NCBI RefSeq assembly: GCF_900637055.1
Contig: NZ_LR134338.1
Span: 3,172,001 to 3,236,000 of the forward strand
Direction: 5' to 3'
DNA length: 64,000 nucleotides
DNA from: Brevibacillus brevis
GTDB taxonomy: Bacteria > Bacillota > Bacilli > Brevibacillales > Brevibacillaceae
The notes beneath the pieces are model-generated. The model worked only from the letters and a program-made list of their open reading frames with translations, searched no databases and was not told the DNA's origin. The position numbers and the translations under genes were made by a program. Below, one piece after another: positions 17,271 through 26,120 of the stretch (position 1 is the stretch's first letter; each line of letters starts with the position of its first letter).

Positions 17271-18077
17271 TCAGCATGCAGCTGATGCTTTTTTATACAA
17301 AGCGATATCAAACACATGGTCGGGACGCAAGATGGTTTCAATCAGCCTCCATTTCCGCTCATCTACCTCTCTCATGGGGTAGTTAAAAAGGGACTTCAGT
17401 TGATTACCGTATCGAATCGCCACAATCACTTGTTCATTTGTCAATGGATGCAATTGTTCCAGCAGGTCATATTTATTGGCAACCGTCGAACTAAAAATGA
17501 TATGGGTTGCATCCTTCGTCACATCAAGTCGTTCCACAAACTCTTTCTCCAAGCGGATAGGCAATTCACTACCCAGCCTTTCTACAACACTCCGTCCTAG
17601 TTTGATGGCCTCCTCATCAATGTCGATACCAACCACTTCCGCTCCAGTTCGCTTCGCAATCAACAATGGCGTCATGGGAAATGAGCCTGAGCCAACCATC
17701 AACACCTTTGAATCAACAGCAACTTGGAAACTCCCAAATTCTTCTTCAATACATGATTCTATGTTTTGAAAGTAGTCAGTCTTATCGGCAATCCCATCCA
17801 GCAGCTTCAGCGCACGATATTTCTCCATAATGGCAACGCAAGTCGCCGACGCTTTCCTTACATCCTCCACAAGCTGATTCAACTGGCTTACGATTGACTG
17901 TTCTAGCTGCTCCCAGGCTTCTTTGTTTCTTTCATCCGTTATGAATGTAGAATACTCATCTATGATCTTCTCTAACTCCGAGCTATGATAGATGGCGCCG
18001 TCATAACGATCTGCTAAATGGGTGAACCTTTCTAGAAATGCAGTCAAATGTTGTTGCAACTGTTCTGGTCTATCCAT
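17271..18077 (-). CDS. cntL: Nicotianamine-synthase-like aminobutyryl transferase (CntL-like)
   Basis: This 268-residue protein has an N-terminal helical region and a SAM-binding Rossmann fold (VLMVGSGSFPMTPLLIA, then VVGIDIDEEAIKLGR). That is the CntL/nicotianamine-synthase pattern. The enzyme transfers the 2-aminobutyrate part of S-adenosylmethionine to the amino group of histidine (D-histidine in staphylopine synthesis). The ATG at 18077 follows AAGGGGAG. It lies between the histidine-racemase-like and opine-dehydrogenase-like genes. It consumes SAM, and the window also carries a SAM-sensing importer operon, though no direct link is shown. Confidence 0.9.
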   Translation of the reverse strand: MDRPEQLQQHLTAFLERFTHLADRYDGAIYHSSELEKIIDEYSTFITDERNKEAWEQLEQSIVSQLNQLVEDVRKASATCVAIMEKYRALKLLDGIADKTDYFQNIESCIEEEFGSFQVAVDSKVLMVGSGSFPMTPLLIAKRTGAEVVGIDIDEEAIKLGRSVVERLGSELPIRLEKEFVERLDVTKDATHIIFSSTVANKYDLLEQLHPLTNEQVIVAIRYGNQLKSLFNYPMREVDERKWRLIETILRPDHVFDIALYKKASAAC

Positions 18078-18112
18078 TCAGTTCTCCCCTTGTTAAATTC
18101 AAATGTGAAACC

Positions 18113-18958
18113 TCAAACGGTATCTTGTATCTCGATAAATGCTTTGCCTCGTGCCACGATTCCGACGGCTCCCTCAATTTTCAGGCTTGTTACTTCTTCT
18201 TTTTGCCAATTGGCCGTTACATGAATCGTGCCACCCGGTTGCCTGATTGGAGCAGCGATATCGCCTTGCTTTTTCCAAGCCAGATAGGCTCCAAGTGAAG
18301 CAGTACCTGACCCACAGCCTCTTTCCCAGATCATGCTATCTAATGGCGGAACAAAGATAAGCGGAGCCAATTCATTTGAAGCTGGCCGATACAATAGCAC
18401 CCCGATCAAATTCGCCCCTACAGTTACTCCAAGCAGCTTGGCTAAAGACTGTGCACGTTTTCTTACCTCCTTATTGAACTGGTCCACTTCAATCACGATG
18501 TGAAAGAAATCAGGATACCTCACAATCACTACGCTTATTTCGTGGCCATCGTAGTTGATTGATTGCTGCTCGATCTTTTTAGGAAAAGGCATCGAAACTT
18601 GGCAGAAATATTCATCTTCGATTCTTTTCACTCGACAAGCAACGAGATGATCTGTACCGGAAGCTTCCAAAACAATTTCGGTCCAATCATTTTGCTGTAG
18701 GCCATTTTCATGCGCAATGAACGTCGCTAATGCCATGCATGCATTGCCGCAAAACTCACCCCCAGCCATTTGCAGATGTGCTGCTGCTCCATACTTATTC
18801 GGACTTTCGATAAACCCCACTTGTTCAGCATAGACACTGTCGTATGACATGATTTTTGAGGCGATGTGCGTATATTCTTCAAGTGGATGATTGTTTCTCA
18901 CAAGAATGGTCATATTTTGTGTGGGATTAAACTTTATAAAATCGATTTCCCGTTTCAT
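18113..18958 (-). CDS. cntK: Histidine racemase of the DapF fold (CntK-like)
   Basis: This 281-residue two-domain protein of the diaminopimelate-epimerase fold has the paired cysteine motifs GGEFCGNACMA (C70) and ERGCGSGTASLG. CntK converts L-histidine to D-histidine for staphylopine synthesis. I chose the ATG at 18958; a GTG directly before it at 18961 is in frame but offers no better site. It is the first gene of the cnt-like operon and is preceded by two Zur-like palindromes. A true DapF function is unlikely given this context. Confidence 0.88.
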   Translation of the reverse strand: MKREIDFIKFNPTQNMTILVRNNHPLEEYTHIASKIMSYDSVYAEQVGFIESPNKYGAAAHLQMAGGEFCGNACMALATFIAHENGLQQNDWTEIVLEASGTDHLVACRVKRIEDEYFCQVSMPFPKKIEQQSINYDGHEISVVIVRYPDFFHIVIEVDQFNKEVRKRAQSLAKLLGVTVGANLIGVLLYRPASNELAPLIFVPPLDSMIWERGCGSGTASLGAYLAWKKQGDIAAPIRQPGGTIHVTANWQKEEVTSLKIEGAVGIVARGKAFIEIQDTV

Positions 18959-19011
18959 CACAACCTACCCTCTTACCATATTTTTAATGAACAGCTAATG
19001 ATTTTAAGCTA

Positions 19012-19028
19012 AACGTAATCATTACGAT
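19012..19028. promoter_or_regulatory. Zur-box-like palindrome 1
   Basis: The core is CGTAATCATTACG (19014-19026), a perfect 6-1-6 inverted repeat. It matches the Bacillus Zur consensus core TCGTAATNATTACGA except at the flanks. It lies about 55 bases upstream of the cntK-like start. Confidence 0.75.
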
Positions 19029-19046
19029 TTAAAGTTCAAAAAATTA

Positions 19047-19065
19047 AACCGTAATGATTACGGTT
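19047..19065. promoter_or_regulatory. Zur-box-like palindrome 2
   Basis: AACCGTAATGATTACGGTT is a perfect 9-1-9 inverted repeat. Its centre is 36 bases from the first palindrome. Two Zur sites in front of the metallophore operon imply derepression in zinc starvation. Confidence 0.78.
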
Positions 19066-19196
19066 ATTAATGACTAGATCATACCCACAATTTGGTTGTC
19101 TGTCAACTGCACACTTGTAGTTCTTTATTCCTCTTCTCATTGTTCATCACTACGCAGAGTTACAAGGTGAAAGATTCCTCATGCAAAAAGAATACC

Positions 19197-19225
19197 TTGA
19201 CTTAACAAAGTAGAACAGGTAATCT
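19197..19225 (+). promoter_or_regulatory. Promoter of the plus-strand MFS gene
   Basis: TTGACT (19197-19202) is followed by a 17-base spacer and TAATCT (19220-19225). It lies about 65 bases before the MFS start codon. The Zur-like boxes are some 130 bases upstream of it and face the divergent operon. Confidence 0.65.
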
Positions 19226-19291
19226 TTACCCGCTACTATAAAACGGCAATTCAACAGGGATTTTATACTGCAGAAAGGTTGTATTGACTTC

Positions 19292-20509
19292 ATGGAGTTA
19301 TCTCAAACTACTACCAAGAAACAGATCAACAAGGAAAAGTCTTCTATCTCTTTGCTCTCTCTTACCGTGGGCTCTTTTGCCATTGGGATGACGGAATTTG
19401 TCATTATGGGTCTGCTGCCGAATGTTGCACAGGACTTGGATGTTAGTATCTCATCTGCGGGTCAGCTCATTACCATGTATGCGCTAGGGGTAGCCGTTGG
19501 AGCACCGATCCTGACAGTCCTCACCCATCGAATTCCCCAAAAGAAGCTACTCTGTCTTCTTATGATTCTATTTATTATTGGAAATGGAATCTCTGTTTTT
19601 GCTCCCAGCTACGCAATATTGATGGGGGCACGCCTGATTACCGCTTTGACACACGGGACATTCTTTGGAGTTGGAGCTGTTGTAGCCTCCAGTCTTGTAA
19701 GTCCTGACAAACGTGCCGCAGCCGTTTCCATTATGATGGCAGGTCTGACGATTGCCAATATTATTGGTGTGCCTCTGGGGACTTTCATCGGTCAACACAT
19801 GGGATGGCGAGCCTCATTTGGCTCTATTGCGATCATAGGAATCATAGCACTGATCGGAATAATCGTTTTCGTCCCAAACATACGACAAGAAAACACGGGG
19901 AGTATCACTGGGCAAATAACCGCTCTTCTCAAGCCAAAGCTCCTTCTATACCTCCTGATTGGAGCACTAGGGAACGCAGGTCTATTCACCGTGTTTACGT
20001 ATATTGCGCCATTGCTGACGCAAATTACCGGTTTTGCTGAGTATCATGTAACGTGGATTCTCGTCCTATTCGGCTGTGGAGTGACCATCGGCAATATCGT
20101 GGGCGGAAAGCTTGCGGATTGGAAGCTGATGCCTTCCGTACTCGGACTTTACTTTACGATTTGCATCATTCTTACGCTGTTTACGTTTACCGTATATAGT
20201 CCCATAGCTGCCGTATTGACCATTTTTCTATGGGGAGCTGCTTCTTTCGCTGTATTTCCAGGGCTGCAAGTACGTGTGATGAACCTCGCACAGAATGCAC
20301 CAGCGCTGGCTTCTACCTCCAGCCATTCTGCCGGAAATCTAGGAAATGCTGCTGGTGCTTTCATTGGCGGATGGGTTATTACTCATCTGGATATTACCGC
20401 TCTCCCATGGGTCGGTGCTGTACTCGTAGCACTGGGTCTGATTTTGGGAATCGCTTCCTATATCGCTGAACGCAAGCAGCAACAAAGTGAAAAAGGGTAC
20501 TCAATTTGA
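19292..20509 (+). CDS. MFS transporter, AraJ/YdhP-like drug or sugar efflux family
   Basis: This 405-residue, twelve-helix transporter has the opening signature LTVGSFAIGMTEFVIMGLLP, characteristic of the AraJ/YdhP/Cmr-like DHA1 group, and the loop GWRASFGSIAIIG. The ATG at 19292 is preceded by AAAGG. It has its own promoter and its terminator overlaps the stop codon, so it is a single-gene unit divergent from the cnt-like operon. The substrate is unknown; proteins of this group export arabinose-like sugars or hydrophobic drugs. A role in the metallophore system is possible but not indicated. Confidence 0.85.
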   Translation: MELSQTTTKKQINKEKSSISLLSLTVGSFAIGMTEFVIMGLLPNVAQDLDVSISSAGQLITMYALGVAVGAPILTVLTHRIPQKKLLCLLMILFIIGNGISVFAPSYAILMGARLITALTHGTFFGVGAVVASSLVSPDKRAAAVSIMMAGLTIANIIGVPLGTFIGQHMGWRASFGSIAIIGIIALIGIIVFVPNIRQENTGSITGQITALLKPKLLLYLLIGALGNAGLFTVFTYIAPLLTQITGFAEYHVTWILVLFGCGVTIGNIVGGKLADWKLMPSVLGLYFTICIILTLFTFTVYSPIAAVLTIFLWGAASFAVFPGLQVRVMNLAQNAPALASTSSHSAGNLGNAAGAFIGGWVITHLDITALPWVGAVLVALGLILGIASYIAERKQQQSEKGYSI

Positions 20510-20524
20510 GCACCCTTTTTCTTT
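20491..20524 (+). terminator. Terminator of the MFS gene
   Basis: GGGTACTCAA / TTTGAGCACCC hairpin with a T run, overlapping the stop codon of the plus-strand MFS gene. Confidence 0.88.
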
Positions 20525-20578
20525 TGCTCTTTTTAAGCCGTTCCGTACGGTTTTGCCAGGATTCTCTCCCACATCTTC

Positions 20579-22399
20579 CTATTTCGAAATGGGAAACATG
20601 ATTTCCACGAGGGTACCCTTGTTGATCTCACTTGAGATGGTGATGGTTCCTTGATGATCTTTCATTATTTTATTGCTGACAAGTAAACCTAAGCCTGTTC
20701 CTTTCTCTTTCGTCGTATAAAAAGGTTCGCCGAGCCTAGGCAGCAGCTCTTGGGAAATGCCACAACCATTGTCGGTAAAGCGAATCAGCACTTGGTTATT
20801 ATGTAGACATGTGGTTTCTATACTGATTTCGCCATTCGTCGTGATAGCGTCCAAGGAATTCTTCAATATATTGATAAAAACTTGTTTTACTTGATTTTCT
20901 TCCCCATTGATCGCAATCGGCATCTGGCTGAATATTGTATTGATCGTAATGTTGTTTAGATTCGCTTCTGATTTGAGAAACTTTACCACACTTTCAATGA
21001 GAGGGTGTAAAAGAATCCGCTTCACATTCAGCGTTTGCGGTTTGGCCAATACAAGCAGCTCACTCACGATAAAGTTGATTCGATCTAGCTCGGACAACAT
21101 AATGTCTGTATAAGTGGCGCCCTCCGATAGTGTTGGCCGCAAGTACTGGATAAAACCTTTTAATGACGTAAGCGGATTTCTTATTTCGTGCGCGATACTT
21201 GCAGCTAATTCACCGATTACGGACAGCTTCTCTGTTCTGCGGAGAAGTTCTTCGTTTTGCTTCCTTTCCGTAATATCACGTGTAACGTTGATGAAGTACT
21301 GACTTTCGCCATCCGAGCTGAAAAAAGGCATTCCTTTTGATTCGAGGTAGATCCATTTCTCGTTTTCCAGTTTGTATCGATACTCACATGAAATAGGTAT
21401 ATGGAATTGAAGCATAGTGGAAAATCGCTCACAGACGAGTGGTGCATCTTCTGGATGTATGTTTTCTATGATAATTTGGCTCGTACCTAGTTTCTTCAGA
21501 TGTGAAGGTGAACTATATGATACGTGACCGTTCTTATCGATCACGGATATGAAGTCTGCTGTGTGTTCGGCAATGAATCTATACTGTTCCTCGCTCTTGC
21601 GCAAAGCTGCTTCAGACTGTTTTCGCTCGGTGATATTGCGTGAAACGAATAGAAAGCTCTCAACCTCTTTGTTCTCAGACATGATCGGAACACAACGCGA
21701 CTCCCAATACACCCATGATCCATTTTTATGGCGTAATCTGATCTCCACTTGAACATTTTGCGGATGCGTAGAGATTAAATTATGCAGATCTTTCACGATT
21801 TTTACATCTTCGGGATGAATGAGATCAAAACTATTCGTTTGAAGAAATTCATCCGGTGTGTATCCCAAGTGCTGCTCGATCGAAGGAGATACAAAAAGAT
21901 TATTCATGTGTACATCATGTTGGCAAATGACATCGCTCGTATTTTCTACAAGGATGCGGTACTTTGCCTCGCTATTCACGAGTGCTTCTTCCGCCATCTT
22001 TCGGTCCGTAATATCTCTGGCGATGACTGAAGTGCCTACGATCGTACCTTCTGTATCTCTTATAGGGGAAGCTGTTAGACCAACCTGAACGATCTCGCCA
22101 TTTTTTCGTTGACGCACGGTCTCATAGCCCGTAATATTTTTTCCTTCAAATTTAATCTCGTGGAAAATTTCCTTTGTCTCGTTTATGAGATCTTCAGGTA
22201 CGAGACAGTACGGGTCATTCAGGAGGTCTTGATATGTCCAACCATAGATTTTTTCAAAAGCACTATTCACAAAAAGTATATTACCCTGCATGTCCCTAAT
22301 TGAAATCGCGTCCGTAGTCGTTTCAACCAGTGACTGAAGCAGCTCTTTCATGTTGAACTGTTCTTGTCTAAGGTCGATTCGCTGAGCTTCTTTATCCAT
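20579..22399 (-). CDS. Multi-PAS sensor histidine kinase (sporulation-kinase-like)
   Basis: This 606-residue soluble kinase has three PAS/PAC units (roughly residues 15-140, 140-265 and 270-385; each ends in a D-I-T-D/E-R-K linker), a HisKA domain with the phospho-histidine near residue 404 (SIAHEIRNPLTSLKGF) and an ATPase domain (NILKNSLDAI, TDNGCGI, KGTGLGLLVS). The histidine box is the one found in KinA/KinE/KinB-type kinases that feed the Spo0A phosphorelay. No response regulator is adjacent, which also fits an orphan phosphorelay kinase. No membrane helix is visible. The ATG at 22399 has AGGTATAAACCT upstream. The signal is unknown. Confidence 0.85.
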   Translation of the reverse strand: MDKEAQRIDLRQEQFNMKELLQSLVETTTDAISIRDMQGNILFVNSAFEKIYGWTYQDLLNDPYCLVPEDLINETKEIFHEIKFEGKNITGYETVRQRKNGEIVQVGLTASPIRDTEGTIVGTSVIARDITDRKMAEEALVNSEAKYRILVENTSDVICQHDVHMNNLFVSPSIEQHLGYTPDEFLQTNSFDLIHPEDVKIVKDLHNLISTHPQNVQVEIRLRHKNGSWVYWESRCVPIMSENKEVESFLFVSRNITERKQSEAALRKSEEQYRFIAEHTADFISVIDKNGHVSYSSPSHLKKLGTSQIIIENIHPEDAPLVCERFSTMLQFHIPISCEYRYKLENEKWIYLESKGMPFFSSDGESQYFINVTRDITERKQNEELLRRTEKLSVIGELAASIAHEIRNPLTSLKGFIQYLRPTLSEGATYTDIMLSELDRINFIVSELLVLAKPQTLNVKRILLHPLIESVVKFLKSEANLNNITINTIFSQMPIAINGEENQVKQVFINILKNSLDAITTNGEISIETTCLHNNQVLIRFTDNGCGISQELLPRLGEPFYTTKEKGTGLGLLVSNKIMKDHQGTITISSEINKGTLVEIMFPISK

Positions 22400-22596
22400 A
22401 GGTTTATACCTGCCTTAAACGAAGATTGTGAATAACGTTAATATTCTATACTTGTTATAAATATCCTTGAGAAAATATCTATCCCACTAAAAAAAGCCCC
22501 TTAAAAAGGAGTGGCATGCCTTCCCCTATCTTTTTGAGTCGCTGCCTCAAGGTGAATACAGGTTGGCTTATGTACGACAAGCTGGAGTCCAAACAG

Positions 22597-22628
22597 AAAA
22601 ACCACCTGACCATTACTAGAGGTGGTTT
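22597..22628 (-). terminator. Terminator after the cupin gene
   Basis: On the minus strand an AAACCACCT / AGGTGGTTT stem is followed by TTTCTGTTT, 12 bases after the cupin stop codon. Confidence 0.85.
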
Positions 22629-22640
22629 CTTTGATGATTC

Positions 22641-23213
22641 TTATTGAGGGCTTTGCTCAGAAGCCATGGCACTAGCTTTCGTCTCATGAACGGTTCCAAA
22701 TGGATGATGAGGTGGCGCGTAGATGGAATATACTTTAAGCGGCGTATTCCCCGTATTGATAAGATTGTGCCATGTGCCCGCAGGGATCATGATGGCATCG
22801 TTATCGTTGACTCTTTGTTCAAAATCTAAATGATCTTGTCGATCCCCCATCCGAACAAGCCCTTGACCTTCTTCCACTCGGATGAATTGATCCGTATTCG
22901 GATGATTTTCCAAACCGATGTTGTCTCCAACATTTATACTCATCAGCGTCACCTGCAAGTGCTTCCCTGTCCATAATGCCATACGGAATGTGTTGTTTTG
23001 CTTTGTGGCTTGCTCAATATTCACGACAAATGGCTTTGGCCCATAATCTCTCCATTCGATGGTATTCTGATAACGATTCCACTGTCTATTCCCATTCGTA
23101 TGGCTCCAGTTGTTGTAATAATGAGGACTCCACCCATAGTGAAAATGGCTGTTATTCCAGCCGGCAAGCACGGGATAATACCATTGATAGTAATGGTAAG
23201 AGTTGTTGTACAT
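22641..23213 (-). CDS. Cupin-domain protein with Tyr/Trp/Asn/His-rich N-terminus
   Basis: This 190-residue protein has two parts. Residues 1-50 are extremely rich in Tyr, Trp, Asn and His (YHYYQWYYP, HFHYGWSPHYY). Residues 60-170 form a single cupin domain (HPNTDQFIRVEEGQG ... MIPAGTWHNLINTGNTPLKVY), of the mannose-6-phosphate isomerase type II-like group. The ATG at 23213 has GAGGAG 6 bases upstream; a GTG sits one codon before. The aromatic leader resembles spore-coat or surface proteins of Bacillales, so a spore-associated metal-binding cupin is possible. No substrate can be assigned. Confidence 0.8.
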   Translation of the reverse strand: MYNNSYHYYQWYYPVLAGWNNSHFHYGWSPHYYNNWSHTNGNRQWNRYQNTIEWRDYGPKPFVVNIEQATKQNNTFRMALWTGKHLQVTLMSINVGDNIGLENHPNTDQFIRVEEGQGLVRMGDRQDHLDFEQRVNDNDAIMIPAGTWHNLINTGNTPLKVYSIYAPPHHPFGTVHETKASAMASEQSPQ

Positions 23214-23264
23214 CACAATCTCCTCTCCAGTGTTAAGGATTTACCCTTTAGCCTATGTGTGTAG

Positions 23265-23948
23265 TTATGATTGGTTCCCGGTCATCCTTTCACGAGTATC
23301 GATTTCCACGCCGGATAATCGTTTAGAAAAGGTCGCTCGCCAATTTAAGGACAGTTCCTCTACCTCCAACAGCTTTTTCATGCCATCGATATTGTCTTTT
23401 TCTTTATGCATGATTCGGTTTGCATACGAAATCGTAATTGCCTTTGGGTGGCGCGAGATCCTTGTCAAAACATCGGAAGGAGATACCAGCCCTTCTTTCA
23501 ACACGCGAAAATAAAAGCCGGTATAGCCTGTCTCCTGTACCTTTAGCAGCATTTCAGGCAAACCGTATCGAACAGACAATTTGTAACACGGCTGTCTCGG
23601 TTGACTGACTTGTACGACCGCTTCCCCAAGCTGAAAGGTATCACCGATACAAACATCCGTTTCTACTAATCCCCGGATCGTCAGATTTTCTCCGAATGCA
23701 CCGAATGCCAATTCTTTCTGTAATTCAGCTTCCCAAAATGGATAGTGCTCATAGGGATAGACGCATACAGCCTTTTCCTTCCCTCCATGGTGGACAAGAT
23801 CTGCCTGCCCATCTCCCTCCAAGTTCAAAAAGGATAAATAAAGAGCTTGTGTGGTCGGCGTTTTGTAAATGCCGGTAGAAACCTCTTTATTTTGATACTG
23901 TACCTGTTTGGGCTTACCCACATTTATCGAAAGGATTTCGATATTCAC
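23265..23948 (-). CDS. MOSC-domain protein, YiiM-like
   Basis: This 227-residue protein has a MOSC beta-barrel (residues about 25-160; DLVHHGGKEKAVCVYPYEHY, GAFGENLTIRGL and the conserved cysteine C121 in SQPRQPCYKL) followed by a short helical 3-alpha domain. MOSC proteins of this group handle molybdenum cofactor-bound substrates and reduce N-hydroxylated compounds. The start is a GTG at 23948 behind GAGGTGAT. It is transcribed divergently from a LysR-type gene, with a 126-base shared control region. Confidence 0.87.
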   Translation of the reverse strand: MNIEILSINVGKPKQVQYQNKEVSTGIYKTPTTQALYLSFLNLEGDGQADLVHHGGKEKAVCVYPYEHYPFWEAELQKELAFGAFGENLTIRGLVETDVCIGDTFQLGEAVVQVSQPRQPCYKLSVRYGLPEMLLKVQETGYTGFYFRVLKEGLVSPSDVLTRISRHPKAITISYANRIMHKEKDNIDGMKKLLEVEELSLNWRATFSKRLSGVEIDTRERMTGNQS

Positions 23949-24074
23949 AAGAGATCACCTCATTCTTTTTTGGAAAGTGCATTGTGCACTACATTCATAC
24001 AAATCCATAATGGTTTGTTCTATAATGATAGGAAAATCCTATTATTAGATCATGAATCGCCGGAGGGATGGTCG

Positions 24075-24971
24075 TTGGAGCTCAAGCAATTAGAGTACTT
24101 TATGGCACTGTGCCGGGAGTTGAATTTTACTCGCGCAGCCGAGAAGTTGGGCATTGCGCAGCCTTCACTCAGTCAGCAAATCCGTCTGCTTGAGCATGAA
24201 ATCGGCATGCCACTGTTTGATCGCGTCGGCAAACGAACGGTTATGACAGAAGCAGGCAAAACATTGCTTCACCATAGCTATAATGTGTTTCATGAGTTGT
24301 CACAGGCACGTGCAGCGATAAGCGAGCTGCAAGGCTTAAGCAGGGGCTCTTTAAAGATTGGCGTACTGCTGACGGTTGTCAATTACTTGCTTCCGCCTAC
24401 TGTTATCGAGTTTCACCAGCGTTATCCGAAGGTTGAATTGTCTATTTTCGGGTTAAGAACCGGTGATATTTATGAAGGACTTTTGAAAAACGAACTCGAT
24501 CTCGGCATTGTTTTTTTGCCGATGGAGCATGACGATCTGGAAACCATTCCGCTCTATACAGAAAATCTGGCCCTAGGGGTACCTGTGGATCATCCACTCG
24601 CGAAGGAACCGTTTGTTTCGCTTGCGATTTTAAAAGAAACCCCCTCCATTTTATTGCCCAACACGTACTTTTTGCGTCAGTTGATTGATGAAAGGTGTCA
24701 GGAGCTGGGCTTCTCGCCACAGCCTGTTTTGGAGATGACTACAATGGAATCCATTACGAATATGGTCGGGCAAGGTGTCGGTGTCACGGTCCTTTCGAAA
24801 GGCTACCTCGACTATATCGATGATAAACGAATTTGTACGATTCCGATCCAACAGCCCAATATCACGGCGCAAATCGGTATCGTTTACCGGAAAAACAAGT
24901 ATTTGTGCGCAGCAAGCCGAGTCTTTATGGAGCAGTTGATTGCCACGGTAAAACGTGATGATGTTCGATGA
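24075..24971 (+). CDS. LysR family transcriptional regulator
   Basis: This 298-residue regulator has an N-terminal winged helix (LKQLEYFMALCRELNFTRAA, AQPSLSQQIRLLE) and a C-terminal LysR substrate-binding domain. The open frame extends further upstream, but the LysR family start corresponds to the TTG at 24075, which has GGAGGG 8 bases before it and gives the usual 298-residue length. It is divergent from the MOSC gene and may regulate it. Its sequence style is that of CynR/CitR-like regulators; the effector is unknown. Confidence 0.87.
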   Translation: MELKQLEYFMALCRELNFTRAAEKLGIAQPSLSQQIRLLEHEIGMPLFDRVGKRTVMTEAGKTLLHHSYNVFHELSQARAAISELQGLSRGSLKIGVLLTVVNYLLPPTVIEFHQRYPKVELSIFGLRTGDIYEGLLKNELDLGIVFLPMEHDDLETIPLYTENLALGVPVDHPLAKEPFVSLAILKETPSILLPNTYFLRQLIDERCQELGFSPQPVLEMTTMESITNMVGQGVGVTVLSKGYLDYIDDKRICTIPIQQPNITAQIGIVYRKNKYLCAASRVFMEQLIATVKRDDVR

Positions 24972-25059
24972 TGCGGGAGTCAAGAACAGTTTATGACGAG
25001 GCAAATCATTGTTCAATAGCATCGTTGTTATCATTTCGATAGGTATTGTCTATCATTAT

Positions 25060-25674
25060 TTAGTCATTCCCAGAGGAAATATGCTCGGGGCATTCTTTCA
25101 AGGATGCTTCATGCGTGAGATACTTTTCAATGAACGCGCAATAATGGGGTGTACTGGAATCCCCTGTATTCGGCCGAAAATGAATGCAGCCTAGACAAGG
25201 CTCCGCTACAACGAGATAGCCACGACTTTGCATCGCGGTTATCACGGAGCCGAGCCCGATCTCGAAATCTTCCAGTATCTCATCTGGAATAGAATGAAGG
25301 GCTTCCTCGAGTGTATACCCCCATTTTTCAAGGCTTGATGCAGCTTCTTTTCCCTTTGCAGTCAGTTGAAGCAGGGTCACTCGTCGATCTTCTTTTTTAG
25401 GTACTTTCGCTATGTGCCCTTTCGTTACGAGTCCATTGATAATTTTTACGGCTGTCACATGCGTCGTTCCTATTGCTTTGGCAAAGTTACCAATGGAAGC
25501 TACGTCGCTTCTCGTATACAAAGTGAACAGTAACGCCTGAATTTGTACGGGGGACAATCCCTGTTCATCACTCTCTGCCTGTGTCACCTTTTTTATCGCC
25601 TGGGACATCCGAAATAGAGCCATCATAATACGGGCTGAGCGATTTTCCTTACGTTGTTGGGGATCAAACATCAT
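25060..25674 (-). CDS. MarR family regulator with four-cysteine C-terminal tail
   Basis: This 204-residue protein has a MarR winged helix (residues about 15-145; IGNFAKAIGTTHVTAVKIIN recognition region and KKEDRRVTLLQLT wing). It is extended by about 50 residues that contain C160, C163, C179 and C195 (CLGC ... HYC ... ECPEH). Typical MarR proteins end near 145-160 residues, so the tail is extra and could hold a metal or Fe-S cluster. The ATG at 25674 has GGTAAGATAAG upstream; a second ATG follows directly. The neighbouring genes give no clear target. Confidence 0.85.
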   Translation of the reverse strand: MMFDPQQRKENRSARIMMALFRMSQAIKKVTQAESDEQGLSPVQIQALLFTLYTRSDVASIGNFAKAIGTTHVTAVKIINGLVTKGHIAKVPKKEDRRVTLLQLTAKGKEAASSLEKWGYTLEEALHSIPDEILEDFEIGLGSVITAMQSRGYLVVAEPCLGCIHFRPNTGDSSTPHYCAFIEKYLTHEASLKECPEHISSGND

Positions 25675-25748
25675 GAGCTTATCTTACCTTCCATGTTCCA
25701 TTCTTCTATCCATTGTAAATGCCAAACATGGTCGTGTAAAAGCATAGG

Positions 25749-25780
25749 AAAAGGAGGCGCCACAAAAGCACCTCCTTTTT
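25749..25780 (-). terminator. Terminator between the thioredoxin-like and MarR genes
   Basis: AAAAGGAGG / CCTCCTTTT stem just after the thioredoxin-like stop codon on the minus strand. T runs flank both sides, so it could act in either direction. Confidence 0.75.
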
Positions 25781-25785
25781 CATAC

Positions 25786-26025
25786 TTAGCCGTTTTTCAC
25801 ATCTTCCAAGCTCGCCCCATAGTTTATGTGGTAGACGTTCCCGCCAATCACGAGAGCAGGTACTGATTGAATACCAGCCTTCTCTGCTTCCTCAATGCGA
25901 ATTCGCTCTGCACCAAGGTGGACAACTTCGATATCGACCTTTGTTTGATCCAGGTAATCTAGGACGACTTGCTCCGCATCTACACATACTGGGCAACCTG
26001 CATGATAAAAAATGGCTTTTAACAT
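25786..26025 (-). CDS. Small thioredoxin-fold protein with CPVC motif
   Basis: This 79-residue protein has a thioredoxin/glutaredoxin-like fold: a redox CPVC motif at residues 11-14 right after the first strand and the cis-proline segment SVPALV near residue 54. The size matches glutaredoxin-like or NrdH-like mini-thioredoxins. The ATG at 26025 follows AGGAGCTGATTCCAA. It is likely monocistronic with a terminator behind it. The physiological partner is unknown; a role in thiol-disulfide exchange is a family-level inference. Confidence 0.83.
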   Translation of the reverse strand: MLKAIFYHAGCPVCVDAEQVVLDYLDQTKVDIEVVHLGAERIRIEEAEKAGIQSVPALVIGGNVYHINYGASLEDVKNG

Positions 26026-26120
26026 TTGGAATCAGCTCCTGTCGATTTTATGTAGCATTGCTACGTATTTGATTATAGGAGCGACTATCTGTAGGAACAA
26101 TTACATATTCCCTATCGTTA

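Noticed and set aside
18113..18958. Housekeeping diaminopimelate epimerase (dapF)
   Set aside because: It shares the fold and cysteine motifs, but its place as first gene before cntL- and cntM-like genes fits a histidine racemase.
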